A stretch of 64,000 nt of DNA, taken from Lophium mytilinum (Eukaryota; Ascomycota; Dothideomycetes; Mytilinidiales; Mytilinidiaceae). The stretch covers positions 868,001 through 932,000 of the forward strand of contig MU004181.1 in the NCBI GenBank assembly GCA_010093605.1, written 5' to 3'. A program made the position numbers and the translations under genes. Below are positions 23,101 to 35,462 of the stretch, piece by piece. How positions within the stretch are numbered: the first letter of the stretch is position 1; the number at the start of each line of letters is the position of its first letter. Below the pieces are notes generated by a model. It saw only the letters and a list, made by a program, of their open reading frames with translations. It did no database searches and was not told where the DNA came from.

Positions 23101-24035
23101 AATTTAAGATGTTCCTTGGTGCATTTGATGATGAGATCGGTCTCGGCGCCCTCGAGCTTCCTCGCGATCTTGGTCCGCTTCTTAACTTTATCCTGAAGGT
23201 CGTCATAGTTTCGGTTGATCCATATTTCGCGGAGCCCTCCTGGAAAAACGTCGTATAGAGCGTCTAGAGCTTCCACAGTCAGCCATTTCCGCGGAATGCT
23301 CTGCACGAGAATTGTCGTTGCGGAGGCACGAATACGGTGCTCTGGTTGGGTCAAAACCGTCTGTCGTAGACGAACGAACGCCCTCAGCTCCCTGTAGAAT
23401 TGGTAGCAGGCCCAAAGGACCACCAGCAATGCAAGAACCAAGTGAGCCCACAGCCGGTTGACTTTCGTTGTTACTGCCACATTCGTCCAGCCGAAAGAAT
23501 CCATGCCCGAGACGCCAGGCACATCACCTACCCGGTTTACGGGTAGGAGTATAGGTAGGATGACAATGGCCATGGGAATAAATATCTTGAGCAGTAGTTG
23601 GAGATAGCGGAGGAACAAGTATCCATCAACGCCAGCGACGCGGATAAGTGTCTTGCTAGGGAGAGTGAAGACATTCTTGAAGGACTCAATGGCTGAGGAG
23701 GGGAAGGCGATTTGCTTGCTTTTCGATACGAAGGCAGTCTTGTAGAAGCTGATCTGGTCAGTAAAACTTGCATTGATAGTGTATTGGGAGACATACTAGA
23801 TCCTGTGGAAGAGACTCTGATTGCGAGTCTCTGGGCGGTCACCCACAAGGCCCTCGTGGAACTTCCAATTGCCACTGAGAATAAGGAAGGCGCCCATCTG
23901 AATACCGAAAACGACGGCGGCAGAAGCCAGTGAAGCCCAGAAGGTCTTCAGTGACATGTTGGACTGCTCGTGGGCAGAGCCCGTCGTGGTGCCATCGCCG
24001 GACACAGCTGTTTGAGTTGCCGCAGCGGTCGACAT
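20122..24035 (-). CDS. Calcium-permeable stress-gated cation channel (Csc1/Phm7, OSCA/TMEM63 family)
   Basis: Exons, high to low: 23797-24035, 21299-23748, 20122-21251; introns of 48 and 47 bp; 1272 aa. The family conducts cations on osmotic or mechanical stress at the plasma membrane or endomembranes. N-terminal span: SLASAAVVFGIQMGAFLIL. Next come spans near LLLKIFIPMAIVILPILLPVN and LWAHLVLALLVVLWACYQFY. The cytosolic RRM-like loop begins at ATTILVQSIPRKWLT and carries an unusually long charged, Ser-rich insertion (about 300 residues, 22.2-23.2 kb). The DUF221 pore region follows (LVILWGFPVSFTALV, FFSYMILQALSISSGTLLQ, LMMLFMILTFALFWFTYRYQ). The C-terminus is a charged extension, KKKGKANPFGAITGKILEGI, like PHM7_ext proteins. 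Intron 1 uses the second AG after the branch point; the first is too close. Start chosen at the only ATG before the first span. Confidence 0.9.
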
Positions 24036-25367
24036 GTTGGCGATATGTGGTTTTTTCAGTACAGAGTGAATATGTCTTTATCGAAGAAAGGACCCTTGGT
24101 CGAGCTGAAGGGGGGTGTACAGGAAGCCAGTCCGCGTCAAATGGTGGAGTCAGGCATGACAATTTCTCAGAGTCGTAGAGAAGGTTGTGAGGAGGGTTCC
24201 GTGTGGTAGGAATGGAGGGACAGACAGACAGGGCAGTAGGACTGAGGAAAGGGAGTCAAGTAGCAGGGCAGTTAGTAGCGACGGCCGTTGGTAGCCCGTC
24301 CTTGGTGTTTGGCTTCCCGTCCGCGCTAAAGCTGTCGGTTTGACGCCACCACGTCACCGCTGGCGCGTGTCCAAACGCCGACCACCAAGCGATGTCCTGC
24401 GATAACTGTCCGCTCAAACACAGCGCCAGCCGGCGGGTGCTCTCATCAACGCGCGGTCACGCTTCTATTTAGGGCGTGTAACCGCTACACAGTTTTCAAC
24501 TCGATACATCTATAGGTCGGTTGGACGCAGAGCGTCGCTAAAGCCTCAGAACCCACTTGCTTTCATCGACGTCGATCATGGCGTATCCTTCGTGTTTCCA
24601 AGTACCGGGGCCACTCTGCACAGACCATGGCAGAGCAGGAATGCTGCACCACAAGAATCAAGGCACTCGCCAAGCACTTTATCCTCAGCCGCAAGAGAAA
24701 TTGAGCTTCCTCGTCAAGCCGCCAGGTCATCTTAATAAGAACGCATACAGATGCTGCGTTCTTACCGCGCAGCAATCCAGCTTTAGCCTTCACACGACGC
24801 AACAAAGGTTTGGTCTGTGGAGAAATACGAGATGAGATCTGAGATCTGGGATCCGCCGTCCTTTCGTACTGGCATCCTTGCGGATTAACATTCTTATTAT
24901 GACATCAATTCTGGTAAATAAAGAAGCGCAAGGCTGAATACCTTCTTAGCTTCTGACTTCAACGTGGCATTGCTAGCAACACACGGTACCTCAAGACTGC
25001 CACAATATGAAAGTATGAGGTAGTCTGATCCAACAATAAGATGCTAAACCAAGGATTAGATTCTGAAGAATACCAGGCGCAAGTTCAAATCGTCCAAACT
25101 AGCTCAACTTCATAATTTTGAAGGTCAGGTTGAAGGCGTCAGGGGCGTTAGACAACAGCATCTAAAGTCAAGGTATAAATCACAAATACAGGCTCTTTAT
25201 TACACCACTTAATGCGCCGACATAAGTCTGTTCCTATATCCTGATTCAGCGTGCTTGGCAACAAAAACAATAAATATCTTAAATCAAGCAACAGAATATT
25301 CTCTACTCCTCCATCTCAACACCCACGTCCAATCTTACACCTCCACACAGCTCCTTAGCCATCACCT
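24036..25367. other. Intergenic, 1.3 kb, promoter side of the Csc1-like gene
   Basis: 24036-24550 is the likely promoter and 5' leader of the channel gene, with GACAGACAGACAGG and CCACC-type blocks. 24.55-25.3 kb is AT-richer. Short open frames near 24.56-24.83 kb on both strands lack support. Nothing else seen. Confidence 0.4.
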
Positions 25368-27525
25368 TCACTTCCCCGCCTCCCCCTTAATCACATCCGC
25401 ACACTTCTCCGCCACCGCAAACACACTCGCCTGAATATTCCCTCTGGGCACCAGCGGGAAGATACTCGCATCTACTACCCTCAGATTCCGCGTCCCGTAC
25501 ACCAGCAGCTTATCACTCACCACACCCCCCTTCTCTAGCGGCTGCATCGCGCACGACCCGCTCGTATGCCAGTTACTCAGCACCAGCTCGCGCGCCACCT
25601 TCTTCGCCTCCTCGAGATCCGCAAGCGGCTCGGTCTTGTCGTAGTTGTGGATGCGGCGCCCCCTGGGCTTGAGGAGGGACGCCATGGGCTCGGCCGCCAT
25701 GATCTTCTCGAGGAGGAGGAGGTGCCGCGCTTCGAGCTCGAGGTCGAGCGGGTGGCGTAGGTAGCCGATGTCGATGGTGGGTTTATCCGTGGGGTTCGCG
25801 GAGGCGATATGCGTGGAGCCGCGGGAGAAGGGGTGGTTGAGGGCTGTGACGACGGTGACGAAGTAGCCGTCGTGGGACATGCCGAAGATTTGGGAGGGCA
25901 AGGGCCCTAAGCGGGAGAGGAGCTGCATGGGCGCAAAGGTGTATTGGGCGGTGGGCTCGTTGGGGATGTCGAGGATGTGGCGGAGTTGCTCGAATTGGGC
26001 GGCTTCGGCGGGGGTTTCAGGGGGGTGGGCGGCGACCTGGGTGTCTACTAACTCGTTGCGTTCGGCGTCGGAGAGGTCGATGGGGATGAAGGAGGAGACG
26101 AGGGGATTTTGGCCAAGGGGCCCGGCTTTGGCGGTTTGGTAGGCCTCCATTGCTGCGGCCATGATGGAGGGGTCTTTGGCAATTATGTCGGCAGAGGCGC
26201 CTTCGGCGACTTCCCAGTTGAAGGGGATGAGCTAGATGTAAGAGGTATTAGCTTAACAAAAGATAGGGGGTGAGTGATGGGATATCGCTGTGTTTCTATG
26301 TCTTTGCTACTGCCTGGAGTACTTCGATCTGGTTTTGAAAACGGTGGATACCGATTTTAGTGCTCTTGAATCATAGAGGTGAACCAAGGACATCCAATTC
26401 AGGTTGCTGATATCGTATCGAGCCACTCCAGACAGTGGCAAGCATGTGCACATAGCTGATTTCCTGACCGTAGACACTTACAGCGTGATCCTGCAGGTTC
26501 TCCCCAACGTTGATATTAGGAATGACGACCGGTATTCCATGGAGTTGCAGCAGTGATGGGTTGCCGATACCTGAAAGCTCCAGGATCTGAGGACTCTTGA
26601 ACGAGCCCGCGGCCAGTATCACTTCTTTAGCCGTGGAGATCTCGCGTAGCACACCGTCCTTCGTCCGTACTTGTACACCTTTCGCAGTGACCGATCCATC
26701 CTCTTCCGTCTTGAGCAGTACCTTCTCCACAAAAGCTTCGGTCACGACTCGCAGATTCGGCCTCTTCGCAATCTCGTCATTGAAATAGACTGCAGCTGAG
26801 TGGCTCCTCGTCTTTGACACAGGGTCTATGGCCCCGCCGCTGATAAACGCACCCGATGAGACTCCTGTGACTGGGTCGCCAGTAAGAGGGTAGCCCATGG
26901 CCTTAAATGTCGGTGCCCATGCCTCGTGGTAAGGCATGTAATCAGTCCCAAAATTGACTTGAACAGGACCGCTCGTACCGTGTGCCGACTCGTCCGCCTC
27001 ATAAGAGACCCGTTTTTGTACTTCCGCGGAAGGTGGGTTGTAGGTATGGAATTTCTTGATGTAATTGACCATGGACTCATCCCAGCCCCATCCAGGGTTT
27101 CCAAGAGCTTTCCAAGAATCGAATGTGACTCGCCCAGGCCATATGATCATGCCCATGTTAATTGCTGACGATCCGCCGAGTGTTTTGCCCATGGAGTGGG
27201 CAATTGTACGGCCACCGAGTTGTTTCTGAAATAGCAGTCAGTGTCGTGAGTTCTATATAGGTACGAAATGGTTGTTTAGGGTATATACCTGTGGCGTGCT
27301 GGTGAACGCCCAGTCGAAGTCTGGGTTCCAATATGTCGACGGCGCCAGTCCTGGTATGAAGATTCTTGGGTCCTTGGTTGCATCGGCGCCAGCCTCAAGT
27401 ACAAGCACACGCACACTAGCATCCTCGCTCAAGCGATTTGCGACAACAAGGCCTGATGTTCCCCCGCCAACGATAATGTAATCGTACGTCTCCGTGTCTA
27501 GGCTTGTCGTGGAAGATGTGTTCAT
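25368..27525 (-). CDS. GMC-family FAD oxidoreductase (alcohol/choline oxidase-like)
   Basis: Exons, high to low: 27289-27525, 26482-27225, 25368-26231; introns of 63 and 250 bp; 614 aa, normal for the family. The ADP-binding site is [20 protein letters not shown] followed by VLEAG. The first GMC signature is [20 protein letters not shown], the second is near [20 protein letters not shown]. The C-terminal catalytic region has [10 protein letters not shown], with the histidine expected to act as base, then the FAD contact VVDASIFP. The second intron is long, yet joining DHA to [11 protein letters not shown] gives the expected family sequence, so no exon is missing. No clear signal peptide ([16 protein letters not shown]), so probably intracellular. 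Substrate cannot be read from sequence; aryl-alcohol, choline and glucose oxidase relatives share the fold. Exon 3 switches from C-ending to G-ending codons near 25.62 kb. Confidence 0.9.
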
Positions 27526-29726
27526 TGCTTCGGTGGCCGCGATGTTTTAGAGGAAGATATTCAAAAGTCGAGAAAGTAGGGGGGGAGAGTTGTAAAAAAT
27601 ATGAGATGCCTTCAAATCGTCTATCTATCAAATGACTAACACTTTTGAATATGGGAAGGGACGCTTTGGAAACAAGGAGTAAAAGAGGCAACAACGTAGG
27701 TCAACGGGTCTACGAGTACACGGGGGTCAACACGGTAGACGCCAATGAAGCTCACTGCAATGCAACTATTCTTCTGCTCTTGGAGAATCTTCTCGGACAA
27801 GCTGCTACATCGGTCCGTGGCTGCTCGAAGCGATATCTATGGCGAGATGATCAGTTGATGGCGGCGAAGGATTATCACATGAATTTGCTTGTTCCCGCTG
27901 CGTGCGTAATAATTTGCATGTCCGTCGCTATCACAATGCCTAGGCGAGCTAAAGCTCGAGGGTTGGAGCTGTGCCGCAGGATCCGCATCTCAGGGGGTTC
28001 TTTTCTTGGGTCAGGCACAGCCTGCTGGCCGGATCAAAAAACATCTTTTCCGGGGCGAGGGAACGGATCAGATCAAGTGCGCTGGGGAAAGCGAGCAGCG
28101 TGGGAATTGCGGCAATGGTCCAGTCTATGGGGAAAGGTTCGCCCACTGGTTGCGGGAGCAACATGCTAAAGACGTTCTGGACCGGGGTGAACAGTGCACC
28201 CGTCCTCCCGCTGGCAACGGCAAGCCCATCATCGGGTTGCGAAGAGAATCGGGACGAGGTATTTCTGCCGGGTCAAGGGGATGTACTGCAACCCCAAGCC
28301 CTAGAACCCTTTTATTAGAGCGAGGGTTCAGCAGTAGAGACTTCAAACCCAGAGGATGAGCAAAATTTATGTAAAACTTGCGGTGGATATTCAAGTCTGG
28401 GGTCGTCCACGGCTATTTAGGGGACGTGGAGAGAGTGGAGGTTGGGGAAGAATCGTCGTACAGAATAACCACAGCCCACTCCGGGAACACGACCCTTCGG
28501 GTACTTTATTGTTTCTAGTTTAGCGCTAAAGCTAACTGCATCGCCCCTTCAGCGGACTCAGGACTGTGCACTTCCTTCGTCAACACCAACCGGCATCTAG
28601 CATTCTAACACTCTCTGATTATTCCATACTGACTGGGACAACTGAGACGGCAATGTTGCCCGGATTCTTCCTTGGAATTAAGAGAGGACAAGCCACCCTC
28701 GCCCATTGCCGTCAACTGCCGAAGTCTCGGGCACACACGAACAGCCCCGATGAGTGAATTGCTCATGCGATCATTCACCAGGTACTCAAATTACATAAGT
28801 CTAGGGTTGTGCCCAAACCGGAAGGAGGTAATCGCGCCAACCATCTGCCCTGTCACAGGCTTCGTGCCAACCTTACCGGAAGGATTCCGTCGACCAGTAT
28901 CAGCGGGTTACCAAATGCTCGGGACGGGACGTCTCATTCCATTGAGAGTCTTCGGTACCAGCGCGAGCAGTGTTGGAGAGTTCTCGTCCTCCTAAGTAAC
29001 GAGGCCTAAGTCTTTTCCTCGTGATGTACCGAATATCCTAAATTTTCCAGCCTGTCTCTCGAGTCCATTCCAAGCATCGTTGAGTACCTCTTGTCTTGTT
29101 GCTAATGTGTTCATTGCTATGGATTTAGAAGTAGCAACACGGCTCTCAACGCGCATGTGAGTTGTAGCAACCGAGAAGTGGGCCTGTCTGCGGCCCGTTC
29201 CAGGAAAGATAGACAAAAATATGCAACCACTCATACTCGTCGAACAGCCTTGCCCGCTCTGCTCCAGGTCATGCACAGCGGAGAGTTTCATCCTTTTTTA
29301 GGAGAGCGTAGCCGTCGGCTGTGTCCAATGTTGCATAGGAATGGCCTCTCTCTGCAGACCCATGAAGGCGAGCCGCAACCCGGGACTTGAGCCGTTGCAC
29401 ACCCCCATGACAACAGGCATTGGGTGCTGGAAGGGAGCTCAATTTGCTCAAAGTTTGGTCTCTCTGCTCTGATCAATGTCACGCTTTCCAGAACGATCCT
29501 ACGGGCTTATTCTCTCGAGTTTCGGCTATTCAATTACTGACAAGTTGCCCACCTTTTCGCGAATCCCGCGAGCCTAGGGTTCTTGCATGTACTGCACTGT
29601 CTTCTGGGATCAATGGGCCTAGGAGTGAGGCTTAATTGACCTTCTTCTACTCATCGACTCCCGCTTTACTGCCAGCTCGATCATTCCTCTGCGCATCAAG
29701 GGCCCCTCGGGCGTTCTTTTCTCATC
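27526..29726. other. Intergenic, 2.2 kb
   Basis: No supported gene. A minus-strand open stretch of about 100 codons near 27.95-28.27 kb (including MLLPQPVGEPFPIDWTIAA) is amphipathic but has no family likeness and no splice partners. Plus-strand frames at 27.6-28.4 kb overlap it. The left 200 bp are the GMC promoter. No repeats noticed. Confidence 0.4.
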
Positions 29727-31127
29727 ATGTACTATGGCCTCGGCAACAAAGCTGGCCGAGACTTTATCATTGTGATTCTCGTCTTTTGCGGTCTTTCGGC
29801 CGTCGCTGTTGGGCTCCGATTAGTATCCAAGCGGATGAAGCGCCTGCCTTTGCAATTGGACGACTATTTGATAATCTTCTCGCTGGTACGTTTCTATATC
29901 TTGATTTAACGACACGCCGACCTAACAAGAATTTCAGTTGTGTGTGTTTTGCTCGGTTGGCATTTGTACTGCTTGTGCGTTCTTCGATTTCTTTGTGTAG
30001 CTTCCGCAATATGCTGACTGGACTAGCCGTTACAAATGGCGGAGTGGGTCGTCACTTTGGCACTGAAGTCCCGTTAGAGGACTTGAAGTACACACTCAAG
30101 GTACGTCAAGCAATAGGAAAATGACATTCTTAGCTTACAGCTCTCCAGCTACTGATACCGTTGCAAGGCCTATATGGCATCGGGTTAGGATGCGTTAAAA
30201 CATCACTCATGGTCCTCTATCTTCGGATCTTCGGAACCGCCAGAAAATTTCGCCTCACCATCTACATCGCAATAGTTATCGTCTGGGGCTGGGCTTTCAG
30301 CATTGTGATCGAGGCCTTCTTGCTTTGTCGGCCATTTCCATCCAATTGGGATCCAACAGTTCCCGGAAAGTGCGGCAATCGTAACGCTGCATTCGTTGCC
30401 GCAGGTGCGTTGAACATGCTGACTGACATTATGGTGCTGCTCTTGCCAGTACCCCACATCTGGGGCTTGCAGCTTCAAGTAGGACGAAAAATAGGATTGA
30501 TGGCGACCTTCGGACTTGGTATCTTGTAAGTCATCTAGAAGACGGTCTGATTCCGACCTGACCCCTTGTCGTTTACTTACATACATTCTCAGCGTCTCAG
30601 CCATTTCAATCATCCGCATGAAATTCCTCCTCTCTTTAAACCTAGAAGACGCCACATTCTCGCTCCCGGATCCATTCATGTGGTCCGTCGTTGAGCCTGA
30701 GCTTGCCGTTGTCGCGGCCTGCCTCCCCCTCATGCGCCCCTTCTTCAGCAAGATCGCCCGTCCGTGGTTTGGCGGGTCATCGAGCCGTGGCACCAAGAAC
30801 TCCCGCAGCGGCCTCAATTCCGACGGTACGAAAAAACAATTCTCCCGTCTGAATGACAGCAACGCCTCAAGAAACAAAGACTACGCGCTCGAAACAATCG
30901 GCGGCGGTGCGCTGAACAAGATTAGTAGCGAACCTAGTGGCTATACTGTTGGCGTAGAGGGAGGAAAGCCGTATCGAATCTATGAGGATGGGAGGAGCAA
31001 GACTGGGGTTGAGGAGAGTATGCAAACGCTGGATGATTCGGACTCGGGAAAGAGCCATGTAAAAATCGTAGGGAGGGGGGCGTTGCCGGGAGGAATTCGG
31101 GTGCAGACAGATTATAGGGTGGATTAG
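29727..31127 (+). CDS. Rhodopsin-fold fungal integral membrane protein (PTH11-related)
   Basis: Exons 29727-29885, 29938-29974 (37 nt), 30027-30100, 30149-30525 and 30593-31127; introns of 52, 52, 48 and 67 bp; 393 aa. The seven-helix fungal rhodopsin-domain layout is clear: span 1 FIIVILVFCGLSAVAVGLRL, the LDDYLIIFSL element, VTNGGVGRHFG after span 3, GLGCVKTSLMVLYLRIFG, the WDPTVPGKC loop, then LNMLTDIMVLLLPVPHIWGL. A hydrophilic C-terminal tail (about 110 residues) carries Ser-, Lys- and Gly-rich stretches. Relatives such as PTH11 act as surface sensors, but the family is huge and the ligand unknown. The 37-nt exon lies inside a membrane span; the same exon occurs in the paralogue at 33.4 kb. 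The start has no upstream in-frame ATG. Confidence 0.86.
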
Positions 31128-33362
31128 GGGGATTGACATTGGAAAAGGAATGCTCTATAGATATGACTAGATGAGTTTGTACATATTCTGCTGTTCTTAC
31201 TGTGATAACTTGATCGAATTCTGTATTGTGAGACTGTGAAGACTGCAACATGGCAGGAACGGGTTTACCTAAATCGCAACTACTCCCTTCTATATATTAC
31301 AGTATTCGGAAATACGAAGGCCAGAGCTTACCTTACCGCGCTACCACCGAACCAGAACATTGGTAAGTACAGAGGTCTTACCCTGTCGCTTCCTAAAAGG
31401 CAATTCACGACAGAACGCGCCTGCTTAACCCTTCCTACAAGCTGTCAACACGATGTCAACATTGCGTAAAGATTCCAGAATGGTGTAAAGTTGATATAGG
31501 AAGTAACACGCTTGGTCCACGATAGTCACGACTATAGGAGGCGCGGTAAGGTATCGCATCTTCGTACACGTCGTTGTGAAAGAGTGTTGTATCTTTCACG
31601 TGCAATGGATCACATGACCCAGGCTCAAGCGTTTTTTAGGTTCGTCGCGCGAGCCGGGGCCATCTCTCTCACCAAACCTTCGATGCTTCTGTATGATGCT
31701 GCTATTCCACCTCTCTTCTGCCCGCATTACAGCTCAGGATGAAAATGAGTTGTTGGTAGCTGTCTTTTGCTGCCACGGTATTTCCAAATGCTTATTGGAA
31801 AGCTGCAATCCCTCCATGCCTCTTGCTCCAGGATCCAGCAAACACATCGAATGCAGTCAACAGGCAAGCTGCGGAAACACTGGCCATCAGTTTTGGTTCG
31901 TCCCAGGTGCAGATATAGGCTTCGCTTTTAGAGAAAATGAGCAGAGGCGCTATCCCTTTATTCTCCCCCACGAAGTCGGCGTAGCTGGTTAGACCCTAGC
32001 ACGAATCCTTTGGCGAAGCTAGTCTTTGTAGGGTCTAGAGGCTTAATCCAGTTCCGCACGCCTCCCTCAGATCCTTCAGATAACATGCTCCCACGTCTGA
32101 TGGTTGGTCTGAGGGTGGCTTCGAACTAACGCAGATATGTGACCACCATCGCGCATCGTCCTTACAGCAAGCTCACCGTCGCACGTGGAAGATTGAAGGC
32201 AAAGAGAAGGTCGTGTCGGAGTTGCACTCGCTACTCTACCGGTTTGAAGCCTGAGGACATCAACTTTCGCAACGGCTGTCAAAATGCCAATCCTATCGCT
32301 AGCGGCTTCTGCATGATGCTCTGCGGGCACTGGCGTGACGCTGTTTTGCAATACCGGTATAGCTGGGAAAATCGAGCTCTTCCTTCAAGGGGTGCATGCG
32401 GCACGGTATCAGTAGACGCATACCGCCATGGAATACAGGGGGCTGCTGCAAGCGCAAAGCGTAGGCTTGGAGGGGTTACCGTTATGTCAATCTGTCACTC
32501 CTTACTGTATCAAGACGGTGTATGCAGCACGGATTCCGAGGTAAGATAACCCCGAATACTGTACCGTACATGCTGTCACGGACCATCTCATGGCTCTCCA
32601 CCTGCGATTGGCAGCCAGCCCCTGTCACCGCTTTCGACGATCTTGATCAGCAGTATCGAACGGTAATATTCATAAATTTTGTGAACTCGCCACCCTGACG
32701 TAAGACTTTCCCCTGTCAGTGGCGTCTGGCAGAAAAAGGGCACTTGCCCATGTCTGGGGTGCACATACAGCTGCGGTATGCGTCTAGTTAGTCGTCTTCT
32801 GTGACGCTTGTGGCTGTAGTAGCGCTGGAGGCTCGATAGGCTTCTCCATGTGCGTGGTGATCAGTATGTCTAGGTGTAGAGGGCAGAGTGAGTAAAGGAA
32901 GAAGAGCGCGATCCTTTTCCAAGAATCATCAGCACCACATTCATCATGCAAGCCCTCGCCAAAAAGACATATTTTTAAAGAGACAAAATTGCAGATCGCA
33001 GCTGTGGATCTCCCCTTTCTACCCTCCACGTTTATCTACGTGCAAAGGATTCCCTTTGATCGGTGAGCTGATCTTTGTCGGCGACACCGCGGAGTAGATA
33101 AGCCTACCCAATGGATCCTCGACGCGTCCTCAGTACGCGAACGTTTCAGCCACTACAAGAAGCAAAAGCAAAATGATCAGATACGCACAGATGCACCCGA
33201 CGAAACCGGCAGCAAGCCCTATACAATAAGAAGTGAGATGGGTACTGTAGAACAAGCTTGTGGATCCGTAGGCTATTTTCTTTCCCTTTCAGTATGTCAG
33301 TTCCATCAATTTATAGGTTTACGGATTTTCTACCTCGCCAATAAAGAGTTTATCGAATCATC
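31128..33362. other. Intergenic, 2.2 kb, between two rhodopsin-fold genes
   Basis: No supported gene. A 136-codon frame at 32139-32549 has no recognisable domain. Near 31990-32037 a short inverted repeat is present (AGACCCTA and TAGGGTCT about 25 bp apart), too small to call an element. CACGTG occurs near 31.6 kb. Confidence 0.4.
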
Positions 33363-34741
33363 ATGGCGATATCCCGTGTCGCAGAAGTTGCAGCTTCGTT
33401 GACGATAACTTACGTGGCGGCTATCACCGCTGTAGCACTGAGAATTTTCTCAAGACGATTAACAGGTGTTGCTCTCGCGTTTGACGACTATTCGGCTGTC
33501 GCCGCCGGAGTAAACCCTGAAGCTTCTAACGTCATGCAAACCGTTTACTGACCAACGTTGTAGTTTTGTGCTACTGTGTTCTTCGCTATGAAGGTTTATG
33601 GTAAGCATGGAATCTCGAGATAGAGATTACAGAGAGCTAAAGGGGTTCCTCTAGCGTTGACAAACGGTCTTGGCCGCCATATTCAGGACGTCCATAAAAC
33701 CACCCCTGTGATCACAACTCAACATATCATGCGCGACCTCTGGGCAGACGATATACCCTATTCGGTAGGGGTATGTCTGGCCAAGCTTTCTATTTTATGG
33801 CTTTACTGGCGCATGTTCAAACACTCCGGAATTAGGATACCAATTCAGATAATGGCTGCTCTAAGTGTGATGTGGTTCATTGCACGAGTAAGTGATGTAG
33901 AACAGGAGGCCAAAAGTTGAATCGCTAAGCAAACCCTTACCCTAGCTCGTTATGACTGCGATCCAGTGTATTCCAATCCATGCGCTCTGGGACTACAGCG
34001 TCAAAGGAGTCTGTCCGATTGACCCTGCGAAGTCATTCATCGCAACCTGCGCCACGCACGCTATCATCGACTTCATCATCGTTCTGCTTCCTGTATTCGA
34101 AGTTGCGAAATTACATCTCCCTCCGATCCAGAAGTTCAGTGTCGCCTTGATGTTCACTTCTGGACTACTGTAAGCCTTATGACCATCTTCCTTTCTCTGC
34201 CTTGCGGACTGCTGACCCCTTGGACCTCCAGGGTGGCTTGCGCAGCCGCATTCCAAACATACAACGAATCAAATTGGGTCTTCGCGGATCCCGACAGATC
34301 CTGGACTGTTGCTCGCTTAACAATCTGGCAACAAGTAGAACTCAACATGAGTGTCTTTGCTAGTACGTACATCTCCCTCTTCCTCAAAAATCCAGAAGAC
34401 TAACCCCACCAGGCTGCCTTCCCGTCCTCCGTCCAGCATTCAAAGTTTTAACCGGCCAATCATTAACCACGACTGCCTCGGAAAGCCGCAAGTATGCCCG
34501 CAGTGGGAAACCGTCGACAGTGAGCAGTGGACGGCTGGGTGCTTTACTCAACAAGAGGCGGGGTATCGAAGCAATCGAATCGGACTCCACTTACGAGCTC
34601 TCACGAGAGGCGAACAAGTCTGCAAGGAGTAACCTGTGGAACAGCGGTCCCCACAACCAGGAACCGGGTATCACGCCTCTACACATGGGACAAGTCGGGC
34701 GGGAGCGGATAGTGTGGGAGGACAAAGCGGGTGGCCTATAA
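33363..34741 (+). CDS. Rhodopsin-fold fungal integral membrane protein, second copy
   Basis: Exons 33363-33509, 33564-33600 (37 nt), 33655-33887, 33946-34169, 34232-34362 and 34413-34741; introns of 54, 54, 58, 62 and 50 bp; 366 aa. Family marks: TITYVAAITAVALRIFSRRL, FDDYSAVAAG, LTNGLGRHIQD, VGVCLAKLSILWLYWRMF, then the CIPIHALWDYSVKGVC loop, FIIVLLPVFEVAKL and VACAAAFQTY. It shares the general plan and the 37-nt exon with the gene at 29.7 kb but has two extra late splits, so the two are distant paralogues, not a recent tandem copy. The tail (about 110 residues) is hydrophilic. Its stop lies only 19 bp from the end of the convergent O-methyltransferase. Ligand and role unknown. Confidence 0.84.
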
Positions 34742-34760
34742 AACCGATATGTTGCCAACA

Positions 34761-35342
34761 TCAACGACCCTTCACCACAGCCAAAACAAAGCCATTAAAC
34801 ACCGGCGTAGGCAGCATCGAATGACAAGCAACCGTCGGCACCAGCGTCGCCTCAACTCTCTCATCTCTCCCAACCTTCGTCAGGACAGACTCGCTCCCCT
34901 CCTCTTCCTCTGCAAACCCGTCTTTAATAATAGACGCCACCACATCATCCAGAAACACACAGCCTCCCACCCTCGTCAGCTTAACCGCCCAATCAAACTG
35001 CTCCAGCTGGTCATCAAAATCCGCATCAATAAACACCATATCGAACTGCCTCCCCTCATCTACTAGCTTCGGCAGCACTTCCAGCGCTGCCCCAAGCAGC
35101 ACTTCAACATCCATCCCGCGGACGTTCTCTATAGCTACGATGCGATGCTTCGGGTCAATCTCGATGCTTGTCACTTTGGCGCTGGCGGACGCAAAACAGA
35201 TGGATGAGTACCCGCCCAGCGTGCCGATCTCGAGGACGGGCTTGGCGCTTATGAGCTGCGTGAGAATGGGGAGATACTGCCCGCACATGGGGAGGACGCC
35301 GATGGGCGGGAGGTTGTTGGCTGCTGAGTTGGCTAAGGCATG
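34761..35342 (-). CDS. Class I SAM-dependent O-methyltransferase, N-terminus unresolved
   Basis: Clear catalytic core of the small caffeoyl-CoA/catechol O-methyltransferase type: VLEIGTLGGYSSICFASA (motif I), VTSIEIDPK (motif II), FDMVFIDADFDD (acidic loop, metal) and GGCVFLDDVV. The core frame runs from HALANSAANNLPPIGVLP at 35342 to the stop. Upstream, in the same frame, lies MATVFNFENFRLAPRFDAQA (ATG at 35438, or 35462 eight codons earlier), which looks like the family N-terminus, but TAA and TAG codons separate it from the core and no usual GT-AG pair removes them in phase; the only phase-0 choice is a weak GTCTTC donor that would discard most of that segment. A GCCTT repeat brackets a 33-bp stretch holding the stops. 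So it may be a damaged gene or one with an unusual intron. Substrate unknown. Confidence 0.72.
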   Translation of the reverse strand, partial: HALANSAANNLPPIGVLPMCGQYLPILTQLISAKPVLEIGTLGGYSSICFASASAKVTSIEIDPKHRIVAIENVRGMDVEVLLGAALEVLPKLVDEGRQFDMVFIDADFDDQLEQFDWAVKLTRVGGCVFLDDVVASIIKDGFAEEEEGSESVLTKVGRDERVEATLVPTVACHSMLPTPVFNGFVLAVVKGR

Positions 35343-35462
35343 CTAAAGTTAGGGATTGGGGCGGAGGAAGGCGGACTGGGCTTGCGCGTCGAAGCGGGGG
35401 GCTAGGCGGAAGTTTTCGAAGTTGAAGACGGTTGCCATGCTGGGAGGTAAAGGGGGTGCCAT

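Noticed and set aside
27949-28270. Minus-strand stretch resembling a membrane or secreted fragment
   Set aside because: About 100 codons, no ATG at a sensible place, no splice partners and no family match.
31991-32037. Short inverted repeat AGACCCTA/TAGGGTCT
   Set aside because: Eight-bp arms only; no target duplication, no element body, expected by chance in 64 kb.
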